The position numbers and the translations under genes are program-made. A stretch of 62,364 nt of DNA from NCBI GenBank assembly GCA_025451785.1, contig JANWJV010000052.1, positions 1 through 62,364 on the forward strand, given 5' to 3'. A model generated the notes under the pieces. It saw only the letters and a list, made by a program, of their open reading frames with translations. It did no database searches and was not told where the DNA came from. The stretch comes from Bacteroidia bacterium (GTDB lineage: Bacteria > Bacteroidota > Bacteroidia > JANWJV01). How positions within the stretch are numbered: the first letter of the stretch is position 1; each line of letters starts with the position of its first letter. Below, one piece after another: positions 20,022-30,138 of the stretch.

Positions 20022-20669
20022 TTAATCCTTAATACCGAATGCAAGATCGCCCGCGTCGCCAAGACCGGGCACGATGTACGCCTGGGCGGTAAGTTCATCA
20101 TCAATAGCACCGAGCCAAATGGTAACGTTTCCTGGCAGGTTCTTTTTCACGTAGTCGAGCCCTTCAATACTGGCAATGATAGCAACAAGGTGCGTATGTT
20201 CAGGAATGCCGCGCTTCAGCAGGGCCTTGTAAGCGAGTACGGCCGATGATCCGGTAGCTATCATGGGGTCGCAAAGCACCAGCACTTTTCCATTCAATGA
20301 GGGACCTGACATGTATTCGATCTGTATGTCAAAGCTCCCATCCTTATGGTGCTTGCGATATGCAGATACGAACGCATTCTCCGCTTTGTCAAAATAATTA
20401 AGCAGTCCGTTGTGAAGCGGCAGTCCGGCCCGCAGGATGGAAGCAAGCACCGGCTGTTTCTCTAATTGTTGTACGGGTGCCACACCTAAGGGTGTGGTAA
20501 CCTCTGTGCCTTTGTAGACAAGCTTCTTGCTTATCTCATACGCAAATATCTCGCCGATGCGCTCCACGTTCCTGCGGAAGCGCATGCTGTCCTTCTGTAT
20601 TCCCGCATCGCGGAGCTCCGCGATGAACTGCGACAATATCGAATTTTCTTTACTGAGATCTATTACCAT
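20022..20669 (-). CDS. upp: Uracil phosphoribosyltransferase
   Basis: 'VLVLCDPMIATGSSAVLAYKALLKRG' PRPP motif. Confidence 0.95.
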   Translation of the reverse strand: MVIDLSKENSILSQFIAELRDAGIQKDSMRFRRNVERIGEIFAYEISKKLVYKGTEVTTPLGVAPVQQLEKQPVLASILRAGLPLHNGLLNYFDKAENAFVSAYRKHHKDGSFDIQIEYMSGPSLNGKVLVLCDPMIATGSSAVLAYKALLKRGIPEHTHLVAIIASIEGLDYVKKNLPGNVTIWLGAIDDELTAQAYIVPGLGDAGDLAFGIKD

Positions 20670-20723
20670 AAGGGGCGAGGGTTATTACACGTAAAGATAA
20701 GTATTCTTTTGCCCCGAGATCAC

Positions 20724-22028
20724 TCAGGCAGTGGCCGCTTCCACCATTTGTTCATACACCTGGTGCCAGCCCTTCCAAACTTTCTGATCGCTGAGCGACT
20801 CGTTATGCCAAACGCTCATGAACTCCCCTTTCACAGCCCTTACTTCCTCAATAAGAGGAAGGATATGCTGGAGCGCATTCTCAGGCGGGATCTTCATATA
20901 ATACTTAAGCGTGGCATCCATCACACCGAAAGGATGGATCTTCAGCTTCGTTTCGGTCTCCTGGTCAAGATCATAGAAGTTAAAAGGAGTGCAAAGCCCT
21001 GCACGAAAGCCAACCTGCGAGGCAAAGCCCATGGAATAATCGTCGGTGATATCGTACTCAATGAGATTGCGATAGGTATCGGGCAAACGAAGCTTCAGAA
21101 AATGCTGCCGGCTCATGGTCACCTCGCGGTGCAGGATCCTCGAGAGCGTTGATATCTCCTTCTTCAGCTTTGAGGGAACAAAATTAGAAGCAAAGGAGGG
21201 ATGGATGCCTACTTCGGCATAATCACCTATCGACTTGATGAGCGACTGGAAGTTGCGGCTGTTCACCGGTACGTTCTTATCGTTCACACCGTAATCAGCA
21301 AGCAGGAAGAAGTAAAGTGGCTTCAGCTTGTACTTTTCCTGGATGGCCAGCTGAAAACGATAGGTATCGTAAGGGTCGCGGAGCTTTCCGAAGAGCACTT
21401 TGGTGCGCTCACCGAATTCCTGGAAGTCGAAGTTCACGAGCGACTTCGCGTAGCCGCCCAATGTGCGTACAAACCCTTTCTCGCGGTAAGCGTAGGCGTT
21501 ATCAATATCGATGGTAGAGGTGTACTTGTATTTTCTTTCCGGGAACACAAAGCCGGGATAGCGGGCCATGATGATCTCCTTGATCTTTTCGGCCCAGTGG
21601 TTCACCACGGGCTTCCGCAGGAAACCGTTCTGGAAGGCAAGGCTTTCTTTTACTTCAAAACGGTCGTATTCATCGCGTATATGCGGAAGGTATTCTTCGT
21701 AACGGCTGGCGAGGTAAAAGCTGGCGGCGAACACATCGAAAGGCAATGCTGAATTTTTTCCGGCCGCAAAAAAAGCGCCGGTGTTCTCCCAGCCAAACAC
21801 GGTAATGTTCTGCTGGTTGATGCCTGTTTCGAATAAAATATTCCTCGCCTGGAAGAATATCTCACCAGAAAGAGGCTTGTCCGAATAATTGATCTTGGGC
21901 TGACCGCTTTCCGTAAACTCCTTCACGTCGGTGGTCATTTTAATATCCACGCCAAGGATGTCGCGGAAAATGAGATAGAAAATGTACTTGTTGCGGTTCG
22001 TTATTTTCGGAGTGTAAACAAGCAACAT
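20724..22028 (-). CDS. DUF7033/polysaccharide deacetylase family protein
   Basis: 'MLLVYTPKITNRNKYIFYLIFRDILGVDIKMTTD' N-terminus; 'TSTIDIDNAYAYREKG', 'EVGIHPSFAS'. Confidence 0.85.
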   Translation of the reverse strand: MLLVYTPKITNRNKYIFYLIFRDILGVDIKMTTDVKEFTESGQPKINYSDKPLSGEIFFQARNILFETGINQQNITVFGWENTGAFFAAGKNSALPFDVFAASFYLASRYEEYLPHIRDEYDRFEVKESLAFQNGFLRKPVVNHWAEKIKEIIMARYPGFVFPERKYKYTSTIDIDNAYAYREKGFVRTLGGYAKSLVNFDFQEFGERTKVLFGKLRDPYDTYRFQLAIQEKYKLKPLYFFLLADYGVNDKNVPVNSRNFQSLIKSIGDYAEVGIHPSFASNFVPSKLKKEISTLSRILHREVTMSRQHFLKLRLPDTYRNLIEYDITDDYSMGFASQVGFRAGLCTPFNFYDLDQETETKLKIHPFGVMDATLKYYMKIPPENALQHILPLIEEVRAVKGEFMSVWHNESLSDQKVWKGWHQVYEQMVEAATA

Positions 22029-22030
22029 GA

Positions 22031-23176
22031 TCAGGCCGGCTTAAAGTGTTTAAGCATTTCGCCACAAATGAACTCCGCCGCTTTTCCATCGCCGAACAAA
22101 GGAGGGAACTTCATGTTCTTCTTCGAAAGAAGTGCTTTATACGCCGCAACGATCTTCTCTTCATCGGCGTCAGCGATGATCGCCGTACCCTGTTCCACCA
22201 GCTCCACCCATTCGGTCTCGGAACGCAGTATCACACAGGGCTTGCTGAAAAAGAAAGCTTCCTTTTGTACTCCGCCGCTATCGGTCATCACCAGTCGCGC
22301 GTTCTTTTCAAGTGCTATCATTTCAAGAAAGGAGACCGGGGGAAGTATCTTAAACAAGGGATTCCCTTTCACCGCGCTGTAAAGTTCAGGGCTAAGGGTC
22401 CCTGCCAGGAGCTTCGATGTGCGCGGGTGCAGGGGCAGCACCACTTTCATCTTTTCGTTGGTAGCGATCCTGTTCAACGCGCTGAACAAGGCGTTAAGCC
22501 GTTCGGGATCATCGGTATTGTTATTGCGATGAATGGTGACCAGCACAAACTTTTCTTTCTCCAGGTCTTTAAGCACCTCTGTTTTTGCCTCAGCTATACG
22601 CGAAAAATAAATGCTGTTATCATACATCACATCACCGCAATGGTAGAAATAGGGATTGTCGGCAGATGCTTTTGCCTTTTCTCCCTGCTTAAACCCTTCA
22701 TCAACAAGGTTATGGTAGCCTGCTTTGGTTGGTGAAAAGAGCAAAGCGGAAAGGTGATCGCAAACGATGCGGTTCACTTCTTCGGGCATACTGCGGTTAA
22801 AAGAACGAAGGCCAGCTTCAATATGAACAACCGGTACATGAAGCTTGGATGCGGCAAGGGCGCCGGCAAGTGTTGAGTTGGTGTCGCCATACACCACCAG
22901 GGCATCAGGCTTCTCTTTCATGAGCACCTCTTCAATGCCTTCCATCATTTGGGCGGTTTGTTTACCATGCGTTCCCGAGCCCACGTTGAGATTTAGCTGG
23001 GGTTGCGGTATCTCCAGCTCATCGAAGAACACCTGCGACATATTATCGTCGTAATGCTGGCCCGTGTGCACGATCACTTCGGTGATGGTATCGCTGAACT
23101 TTTCACGGATGGCCCTGCTGAGGGCGGCGGCTTTGATGATCTGCGGCCGGGCGCCGATAATGGTAACGATCTTCAT
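22031..23176 (-). CDS. wecB: UDP-N-acetylglucosamine 2-epimerase (non-hydrolysing)
   Basis: 'GARPQIIKAAALSRAI', 'HTGQHYDDNMSQVFFDEL', 'VYGDTNSTLAGALAA', 'HIEAGLRSFNR'. Confidence 0.95.
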   Translation of the reverse strand: MKIVTIIGARPQIIKAAALSRAIREKFSDTITEVIVHTGQHYDDNMSQVFFDELEIPQPQLNLNVGSGTHGKQTAQMMEGIEEVLMKEKPDALVVYGDTNSTLAGALAASKLHVPVVHIEAGLRSFNRSMPEEVNRIVCDHLSALLFSPTKAGYHNLVDEGFKQGEKAKASADNPYFYHCGDVMYDNSIYFSRIAEAKTEVLKDLEKEKFVLVTIHRNNNTDDPERLNALFSALNRIATNEKMKVVLPLHPRTSKLLAGTLSPELYSAVKGNPLFKILPPVSFLEMIALEKNARLVMTDSGGVQKEAFFFSKPCVILRSETEWVELVEQGTAIIADADEEKIVAAYKALLSKKNMKFPPLFGDGKAAEFICGEMLKHFKPA

Positions 23177-23197
23177 TGGCCCACGAAGTTACCATAA

Positions 23198-23926
23198 CTA
23201 TTTGTAATTCAATACAGGCATGGTCTTAGGCAAGACAAGGCCTTCGTCGGCAAAACTGAAATAGGCGGTGTTGGTGATAATAATGTGGTCGAACACCGGG
23301 ATCTCCAACAGTTTGCCTGCCTCCATCAGCTTCCTGGTAAGGCTGATGTCCTCTACGCTGGGCCGCAGGTTACCTGAAGGGTGGTTATGGCACAGGATGA
23401 TAAAAGAAGCCAGGTGATCGAGGGCCATTTTAAAAACGATCTTGGGGTCAACAAGTGTAGCGCCCACTCCTCCTTTGCTGATGACCGAATGCCTTATCAG
23501 TTTTTTTGCCCTGTTGAGGAGCAATACGTGGAATTCCTCGTGCGGCAGGTCAAGCAGGTGGGGCGCCATGAACACAAATGCTTCACGGGCTGTCATTATA
23601 CTTTCGGCAACCCTCTCCCCTGTCTGGTTTCGGCGCCTGCCAAGTTCAAGTGCGGCCACAATGCTCAACGCTTTGGCTTCGCCTACACCACGGAACTTTT
23701 TCAGGTCGGTGACATTGAGCTTTGCCAGTTCGTTGAGGTTGTTGCCCGACGAAGAAAGGATACGGCGTGATAGCTCCACCGCCGTTTCATGCCTGCTGCC
23801 GGAACGGATAAGGATGGCCACGAGCTCGGCTTCACTAAGTGAATGGCGCCCCTGCTGCAATAGCTTCTCACGCGGACGGTCGTCGGCAGCCCATTCTTTT
23901 ATTGTAATGCTGTTCGTTTCTTCCAT
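23198..23926 (-). CDS. radC: RadC family JAB-domain protein
   Basis: 'SLSEAELVAILIRSG' and JAMM motif 'HNHPSGNLRPSVEDI'. Confidence 0.95.
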   Translation of the reverse strand: MEETNSITIKEWAADDRPREKLLQQGRHSLSEAELVAILIRSGSRHETAVELSRRILSSSGNNLNELAKLNVTDLKKFRGVGEAKALSIVAALELGRRRNQTGERVAESIMTAREAFVFMAPHLLDLPHEEFHVLLLNRAKKLIRHSVISKGGVGATLVDPKIVFKMALDHLASFIILCHNHPSGNLRPSVEDISLTRKLMEAGKLLEIPVFDHIIITNTAYFSFADEGLVLPKTMPVLNYK

Positions 23927-23941
23927 GGGTCTTATAAAGCA

Positions 23942-23970
23942 AAAAGGGCTTCCCGGTGGGAAGCCCTTTT
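23942..23970 (-). terminator. Terminator for rpsT (13-bp perfect stem AAAAGGGCTTCCC/GGGAAGCCCTTTT, loop GGT)
   Basis: Perfect inverted repeat between rpsT stop and radC start. Confidence 0.85.
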
Positions 23971-23992
23971 CATGGTATAATGTGAGATGAAC

Positions 23993-24250
23993 TTAGTTCT
24001 TAAAGCTGTTCATTCTTTTTGCCAGCTCCGATTTAAGATTAGCCGATTTGTTCTTATGGAGAACATTCTTCTTCACAAGTTTATCGAGCATGGAAACTAC
24101 CTTGGGGAAAAGCTCTGCGGCCTTCTTTTTATCGGTGGTCTCACGAAACTCCTTGATCGCGGTACGAGCGGTCTTTGCGTAATACTTGTTCCTTACCCTT
24201 TTCGCTTCGTTTGAACGGATGCGTTTTTCGGAGGATTTATGGTTTGCCAT
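23993..24250 (-). CDS. rpsT: 30S ribosomal protein S20
   Basis: 'MANHKSSEKRIRSNEAKRVRNKYYAKTARTAIKEF'; ATG at 24250 rather than the upstream extension. Confidence 0.96.
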   Translation of the reverse strand: MANHKSSEKRIRSNEAKRVRNKYYAKTARTAIKEFRETTDKKKAAELFPKVVSMLDKLVKKNVLHKNKSANLKSELAKRMNSFKN

Positions 24251-24274
24251 TTCTCTGGTTTTAAATTGGGATTG

Positions 24275-24303
24275 CAAAGATAGAAATCTTCCCGTAAATA
24301 CAA
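24275..24303 (-). promoter_or_regulatory. Bacteroidota promoter TTG-N18-TATCTTTG for rpsT
   Basis: Reverse complement: TTG at 24301-24303, TATCTTTG at 24275-24282, 18-bp spacer. Confidence 0.8.
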
Positions 24304-24483
24304 AAAGTAACGCGAAAAATGCCTCTTTCATACCCGGAAACACCTTTTTTGGTGCAATTATATATCCATCAAAAATGTGCGTTAAACGACAAATTAAGCG
24401 GAATTATCTATGTATTTGAAGGGTTTTAAGTATCAAAAACGATGGCTTTTTATAGTGGAAGCCGGGCGGGCGCCCTAATTTAT

Positions 24484-24491
24484 TAACTTTG
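24484..24491 (+). promoter_or_regulatory. Putative -7 element (TAACTTTG) of the adhesin operon; no clear -33 TTG, GGGCG-GG-CGCCC inverted repeat just upstream (24464-24475)
   Basis: Matches TAnnTTTG; about 47 bp before ATG at 24538. Confidence 0.5.
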
Positions 24492-24537
24492 GTAGCTTGC
24501 GCCGGAAACAGACCGGCAAGTACAGCGTACACGGCGT

Positions 24538-27500
24538 ATGTCGCAACCCCACAAAAAACCTATCCTTTTCCCCTTTCTTTTCTGGGCGGCGTTGCTTTCC
24601 ATATCTACTTCCTTTGCGCAACCTGCATGGACCTGGGCGCGTCATATCAACAGCAGCACGCCTGAATACATCACCGGCCTGGCAGCCGACAGTACTTCGG
24701 GATGCGTGATCGCCGTGGGAGTGTTCAATACCGACATCAGTACTTTTTACGGGAGTGATTTCAACGGTGCTAATGGCGGCGGCTTCGTGGCCAAGTACGA
24801 CGCCGCGGGAAGTGTGCTGTGGGCTTTCAAGATCGGTAACAATCAGGATGATGCCTGTAATGGGGTAGCCGTTGATGCTACTGGAGATATTTACGTAACG
24901 GGTTACCTCGAGAACATCGCCGATGTGAAAGGAACTTCCGGAAGTTCTACCGTCTTGAGCTCGGTAGGCGGCCGCGATATGTTCATTGCCAAATACAATA
25001 CTTCAGGACAATTGTTATGGGCAAGGAAGGGCGGCGGAAGCCAGGACGATGAAGGCCTTTCAATATGTGTGAACAATAAAAAAGTCTTCGTTTCCGGATA
25101 TTATACCGGCAGCGCCACTATCGCCGGCACCGGTACTTCCGCAGGGGGCTCTTCCAACAATGCGTTCATAGCTTCTTACGATCTCACCGGAAACCCGCTT
25201 TGGCTTGCCGACGCGGGGAGCAGCAACAACAGCTACGCGCGCAGTGTGACCTGCGATACGTTGGGAGTATATCTCGCCGGCGACTTTACAGGATCCCCCC
25301 TTATAGTGTACGATTCTTCTTCCACTTCTGTTGGGTTTGTTGTCAACGCTAATCCTTTAGAGTGCGACGCCTTTGTGATCGCCCTTAGCCCTAACGGAGG
25401 TTTCAAATGGGCAAAATCTATTGGCAGCTTCAATAAAGATTATGGAAGGGGCATCGTAGAAAAAGGGACCAAAGTTTATCTCACCGGCAGCGTCAGTGCT
25501 TCGGCCAATTTTCCAGGCTACTGCTGCAACCCTATAGCTGTTGGCGCCAGCGGGCTGGAGCTTTTTGTCGCTGAACTTGACAAGGCCACTGGCAATACCA
25601 ACTGGGTGAATGCTGAGCAAGGCAACTCCGATCAGCAGGGCATGAGCATCGACCTTAGCACCAATGGTGACCTGGTGATAGGTGGTTACTTCGACTCGGG
25701 GATCAGCTTCAACGGCGGCCCTACGTTTAGTGCTATTGGCAATGCCGATATTTTAGTAGCCTGCTATAAATCGAACGGCTCGATACAATGGGCCACCAGT
25801 GCCGGCTCCGGCGGCAAAGACATTGCTTATGCTCTTTCATGCGACCGAAAGAAGGATGAGATCTATGCCGGTGGTGAATATTCGGGCAACACCACATTCG
25901 GTGCCTTTACAGTTCCTGCAGGCGGACTTGCCAACCTGTTCATCGCCAAAACAGGCTGCGTACCTTTCTCCTCCAACAATATTTCTTCGTCGCAAACTAT
26001 TTGCTCCTCACAGGTTCCGGCAACACTCAATGGCGCATTACCTTCGGGAGGAAGCTTACCTTATACCTACATTTGGGAGCAGAGCCCCAATAACACGGTA
26101 TGGTCAGCCGCCACAGGCACCAATAATCTTCAGAACTATTCGCCGCCCGCGCTCTTCGCCAATACTTATTACCGCAGGGTGGTACTTTCAGGAGCCGGTT
26201 GCAGCGATTCATCCAACAGTGCCAGCGTACTGATCACTATTGACCAGCCGCCCACGGTTTCTGCGGCGGGAACTGACCAGGCCATTTGCTCCAACTCTTC
26301 TTCTTTCAACGGCAACACGCCGGGCACCGGTACCGGCACCTGGTCGCTCGTGTCGGGCACAGGAAGTATCGGTTCAGTAAATTCACCAACATCATCGGTT
26401 ACCGGCCTGAGCGTAGGACAAAACATTTTTGTGTGGACGATCGCCAACGGCGCTTGTCCTTCGTCAACAGATACTGTGATCATTAAGGTGGATGCTTTCC
26501 CAAGTACTTCCGACGCCGGACCCAACCAGTACATTTGCAGCGCCAGCAGTGTGTTCGCCGGCAATACGCCCGGTACCGGCATCGGCACCTGGACCCTTAT
26601 CGGAGGAACCGGCACCATCACTTCGGTAAACTCACCCAGTTCTTCGGTAACAGGCCTGAGCGCGGGCAACAATACTTTTTTATGGACCATCAGCAATGGC
26701 TCCTGCCCGCCTTCCATCGATACGGTGGTGATACGCCGCTATCTCCCTCCTACTTCTTCAAATGCCGGACCGGACCAGGCCATTTGTACCAACAGCTCGG
26801 CGTTTGCCGCCAATACCGCATCGGTAGGAACAGGGCTATGGACACTTCTATCGGGATCGGGTACCTTCGGCAACAGCCTCTCACCCACTTCTACGGTAAG
26901 CGGACTTAGCGTAGGACAAAATATTTTCATCTGGACGATCAGCAACGGAACTTGTCCGCCTTCCTCCGATACCATCACCATACAAGTAGATGCTTTCCCA
27001 AGCACCTCCAATGCGGGCAACAACCAGGTGATCTGTTCGAGCAGCAGTGTTTTCAGCGGCAATACACCTTCAATAGGTACCGGCACCTGGTCACTTGCGG
27101 CGGGCAGCGGCACGATCACCTCTGTCAACTCGCCTACCTCTTCCGTATCAGGACTGCTCACCGGCACCAACAAATTCGTTTGGACCATTACCAACGGCTC
27201 TTGTCCTCCTTCGCGGGATACTGTGAACATTAAAGTTGATTCGGTGCCCACTACTTCCAACGCGGGGCCCGACCAGAAAATATGCTCCAACGTTTCGGCC
27301 TTCGCCGGCAACATTGCTTTCGTGGGTACAGGAACCTGGACGCGCATCTTAGGATCAGGAACCATCAGCTCAGTTAATTCACCTACTTCTCCCATATCGG
27401 GACTTAGTGTTGGTGTGAATGTTTTTGTGTGGACGATCGTGAACGGTTCCTGCCCTCCCTCTCGCGACACGGTAATGATCACCGTTGACGCCTTACCCAG

Positions 27501-29253
27501 CGCCTCCAATGCCGGCGTTGACCAGGTGATCTGCTCGAGCGTAAGCGCCTTTGCGGGAAACAACCCCTCGGTTGGCACCGGTACCTGGACCCTTGTTTCA
27601 GGAACAGGCATCATCACTTCCGCTAACTCCCCCACCTCATCCGTTTCGGGTCTAAGTGTTGGCAACAACGTTTTTGCGTGGACGATCAATAATGGAACTT
27701 GTCCTTCATCCAAAGATACCATGACGATAAAGGTGGACGCCCAGCCTACCACCGCCAATGCGGGCATCGACCGGGTACTTTGTTCTAACGGTGATACGCT
27801 CAGCGGAAACATACCTCTTGTAGGAACCGGCTTATGGACACTTATAGCAGGTACCGGCACGATCAGCAATCCCACCCAGGCGAAGACAACGGTAACGGGC
27901 TTATCGGTTGGTAACAACCAGTTCATGTGGACCATTACCAACGGTTCCTGTCCGCCTTCGCGTGATACCGTTCGGATACAGGTGGACGCACTTCCTACCA
28001 TTTCCAATGCCGGCACCGATAAGACCATTTGCGCAAGCTATGACACCCTTAGCGGGAACATTCCTTCCATTGGAACCGGGTACTGGACGCTCGCCAGCGG
28101 CAGCGGCACGATCGCGAATGCCAGCGCGGCAAAGACAGCGGTGACAGGACTGGGTACCGGCGTGAACCGTTTTGTATGGACCATCAGCAATGGCTCTTGC
28201 CCTTCGTCGAGAGATACGATGCAGATCATCGTTGACGCGTATCCGACCGCTTCTAACGCGGGCACCGACCAGGCCGTTTGTTCTTCCTCCAGTAATTTTA
28301 TGGGCAATGTTCCATCGATCGGCAGTGGCCAGTGGATGCTTGTTTCAGGAACAGGAACGATCAGCAATCCCACCTCCGCCACTTCAGCAGTAAGTGGGCT
28401 TTCCATCGGTGTGAACAAGTTCATCTGGACGATCACCAACGGAACCTGTCCGCCTTCGGTTGATACTGTAAGCATACGGGTGGACCCAATGCCCTCAATA
28501 GCCAATGCGGGCAGCAACCAGATACTTTGTGTAGGAAGCACCACCACCATCTTCGGCAATGTTCCCCAAACCGGTACCGGCTTATGGACACTTGCGGGGG
28601 GGACCGGAACTATCAACTCACCCACTTCCAACGCCACGCAAATAAGCGGCCTTGGGATCGGGAACAACCTCTTTGTATGGACCATCACCAGCGGCTCCTG
28701 CCCTCCATCACGCGATACTGTTGTGATCCATGTGGATGATGTGCCCACCACTGCCGACGCTGGTTCCGACCAGGTGGTGTACAATATCTTCTGCACATTA
28801 GCCGCCAATACTCCCATCAACGGACAAGGCACCTGGACATCACAGGGAGGCACTGTGCTGTTTACCAACGACAATGATCCCGCCACAGGAGCCGTGGGAC
28901 TTAAGCCTGGACCCAATGTGTTGAGGTGGACCATATCGAATGGGGTGTGCTCCGATTCCTATGACGAGGTAACGGTAACGCTGCGTGAACTAACTGTACC
29001 CAATGGCTTTTCTCCCAACAACGATGGGGTGAATGATTATTTTGCGATCACCGGCCTCAGCGAGTTCAGTTTCGTAAGGCTTAACGTGTTCAACCGCTGG
29101 GGCAACCAGGTGTATCGAAACAGTGATTATAAGAACAACTGGGACGGCCGCAGCACTGAGGGCAAGGAACTGACAGACGACACTTATTATTATATCCTGA
29201 ACGTTTCGGAAGAGATATCATTCAAAGGATTCATCATACTTAAAAGAGAATGA
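24538..29253 (+). CDS. Giant T9SS cargo adhesin: propeller-like N-terminus, 11 Ig-like tandem repeats, T9SS type B (CHU/gliding-type) sorting domain
   Basis: 1571 aa; signal peptide; repeats 'AGxDQxICS...GTGTWTLVSGTGTISxxxSPTSxVSGLSVGxNxFxWTIxNGSCPPSxDTVxIxVDAxPT'; C-terminus 'NGFSPNNDGVNDYFAITGL...VFNRWGNQVY...NNWDGR...YYYILNV...FKGFIILKRE'. Confidence 0.95.
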   Translation: MSQPHKKPILFPFLFWAALLSISTSFAQPAWTWARHINSSTPEYITGLAADSTSGCVIAVGVFNTDISTFYGSDFNGANGGGFVAKYDAAGSVLWAFKIGNNQDDACNGVAVDATGDIYVTGYLENIADVKGTSGSSTVLSSVGGRDMFIAKYNTSGQLLWARKGGGSQDDEGLSICVNNKKVFVSGYYTGSATIAGTGTSAGGSSNNAFIASYDLTGNPLWLADAGSSNNSYARSVTCDTLGVYLAGDFTGSPLIVYDSSSTSVGFVVNANPLECDAFVIALSPNGGFKWAKSIGSFNKDYGRGIVEKGTKVYLTGSVSASANFPGYCCNPIAVGASGLELFVAELDKATGNTNWVNAEQGNSDQQGMSIDLSTNGDLVIGGYFDSGISFNGGPTFSAIGNADILVACYKSNGSIQWATSAGSGGKDIAYALSCDRKKDEIYAGGEYSGNTTFGAFTVPAGGLANLFIAKTGCVPFSSNNISSSQTICSSQVPATLNGALPSGGSLPYTYIWEQSPNNTVWSAATGTNNLQNYSPPALFANTYYRRVVLSGAGCSDSSNSASVLITIDQPPTVSAAGTDQAICSNSSSFNGNTPGTGTGTWSLVSGTGSIGSVNSPTSSVTGLSVGQNIFVWTIANGACPSSTDTVIIKVDAFPSTSDAGPNQYICSASSVFAGNTPGTGIGTWTLIGGTGTITSVNSPSSSVTGLSAGNNTFLWTISNGSCPPSIDTVVIRRYLPPTSSNAGPDQAICTNSSAFAANTASVGTGLWTLLSGSGTFGNSLSPTSTVSGLSVGQNIFIWTISNGTCPPSSDTITIQVDAFPSTSNAGNNQVICSSSSVFSGNTPSIGTGTWSLAAGSGTITSVNSPTSSVSGLLTGTNKFVWTITNGSCPPSRDTVNIKVDSVPTTSNAGPDQKICSNVSAFAGNIAFVGTGTWTRILGSGTISSVNSPTSPISGLSVGVNVFVWTIVNGSCPPSRDTVMITVDALPSASNAGVDQVICSSVSAFAGNNPSVGTGTWTLVSGTGIITSANSPTSSVSGLSVGNNVFAWTINNGTCPSSKDTMTIKVDAQPTTANAGIDRVLCSNGDTLSGNIPLVGTGLWTLIAGTGTISNPTQAKTTVTGLSVGNNQFMWTITNGSCPPSRDTVRIQVDALPTISNAGTDKTICASYDTLSGNIPSIGTGYWTLASGSGTIANASAAKTAVTGLGTGVNRFVWTISNGSCPSSRDTMQIIVDAYPTASNAGTDQAVCSSSSNFMGNVPSIGSGQWMLVSGTGTISNPTSATSAVSGLSIGVNKFIWTITNGTCPPSVDTVSIRVDPMPSIANAGSNQILCVGSTTTIFGNVPQTGTGLWTLAGGTGTINSPTSNATQISGLGIGNNLFVWTITSGSCPPSRDTVVIHVDDVPTTADAGSDQVVYNIFCTLAANTPINGQGTWTSQGGTVLFTNDNDPATGAVGLKPGPNVLRWTISNGVCSDSYDEVTVTLRELTVPNGFSPNNDGVNDYFAITGLSEFSFVRLNVFNRWGNQVYRNSDYKNNWDGRSTEGKELTDDTYYYILNVSEEISFKGFIILKRE
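26266..28992 (+). repeat. 11 tandem about 249-bp (about 83-aa) coding repeats
   Basis: Manual alignment of consecutive units beginning AG(T/P/N/I/V/S)(D/N)(Q/K/R)..C. Confidence 0.9.
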
Positions 29254-30131
29254 AAAAGATAAGCCTTCTTCTTTGCCTCCTGGGCATGCAAGCAGTTCAG
29301 GCACAGCACAACGCCATGTACAGCCAGTACATGTTCAACGGGCTGCTGCTCAACCCCGCGGTGGCCGGCAGCAGCGATGTACTCAACATAACATTGTTGC
29401 ACCGTAACCAGTGGAGCGGCTTTGAAGGCGCGCCACGTACCAGTTCGATCAGCGCCCACTCACCCTTGAAGAACAAAAAACTGAATTTTGGTTTTTCACT
29501 GCTCAACGACCGTTTCGGAATTACCAACCGCACGAAGTTCGACATTGCCTATGCCTATCGTATTATGCTTGGCAAAGGCTCTCTGTCATTCGGCGTACAG
29601 GGCGGGGTTAACATTGTTCGCTCCAATTGGAGCCAGGTGCAAACCACCACACCCGGTGACCAGGTGTTCATCACGCAGGACGAAGTATCATCTTCTCCAA
29701 GGGCGGGCGCAGGCCTTTATTACCGTTCCGAAAAATTCTACGCCGGGGCTTCTACCCCCACCATCTTCTCCACAGCAGCAGGAGGATTGCAGTACAAGCC
29801 CACCATGGTTACCGCCGGCTATGTGTTCAGTCTCCCTAACGAGATGAAACTAAAGCACAGCATGCTTCTCAAATACATTAAGAACGAGCCGATGGAGCTT
29901 GACCTTAACACCAATATCTATTACAAGTCGGCCGGGCTGGGCTTCTCCTATCGCACTAACGATGCCATGGTGTTCCTGCTCGAGTTCGGCATCAACGAAC
30001 AGTTCCGTGCGGGTTATGCCTTTGATATGACCATTTCAAAGCTGGCAACCTATAACAAAGGTTCACACGAGGTAATGCTGCGCTACGAGTTCAGGTACGG
30101 AGTTACCGCTAAAGACCCCAGGTATTTCTAA
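29250..30131 (+). CDS. PorP/SprF family type IX secretion system outer-membrane protein
   Basis: 'QHNAMYSQYMFNGLLLNPAVAGSSDVLNITLLHRNQWSGFEGAPRTSSISAHSPL' signature; overlaps upstream stop (ATGA). Confidence 0.95.
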   Translation: MKKISLLLCLLGMQAVQAQHNAMYSQYMFNGLLLNPAVAGSSDVLNITLLHRNQWSGFEGAPRTSSISAHSPLKNKKLNFGFSLLNDRFGITNRTKFDIAYAYRIMLGKGSLSFGVQGGVNIVRSNWSQVQTTTPGDQVFITQDEVSSSPRAGAGLYYRSEKFYAGASTPTIFSTAAGGLQYKPTMVTAGYVFSLPNEMKLKHSMLLKYIKNEPMELDLNTNIYYKSAGLGFSYRTNDAMVFLLEFGINEQFRAGYAFDMTISKLATYNKGSHEVMLRYEFRYGVTAKDPRYF

Positions 30132-30138
30132 GGAAGAT

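Noticed and set aside
23198-23926. radC as a marker of a mobile/anti-phage island
   Set aside because: Flanked by rpsT and wecB in a housekeeping context with no mobile-element or defence genes
26739-28934. Long minus-strand ORFs (429 aa and 298 aa) opposite the adhesin repeats
   Set aside because: Shadow ORFs created by repetitive coding DNA; periodic translation mirrors the 249-bp sense repeats and the sense strand has signal peptide, sorting domain and operon context
26266-28992. Possible CRISPR-like or satellite array
   Set aside because: Repeats are in-frame 249-bp protein-coding units with no spacers
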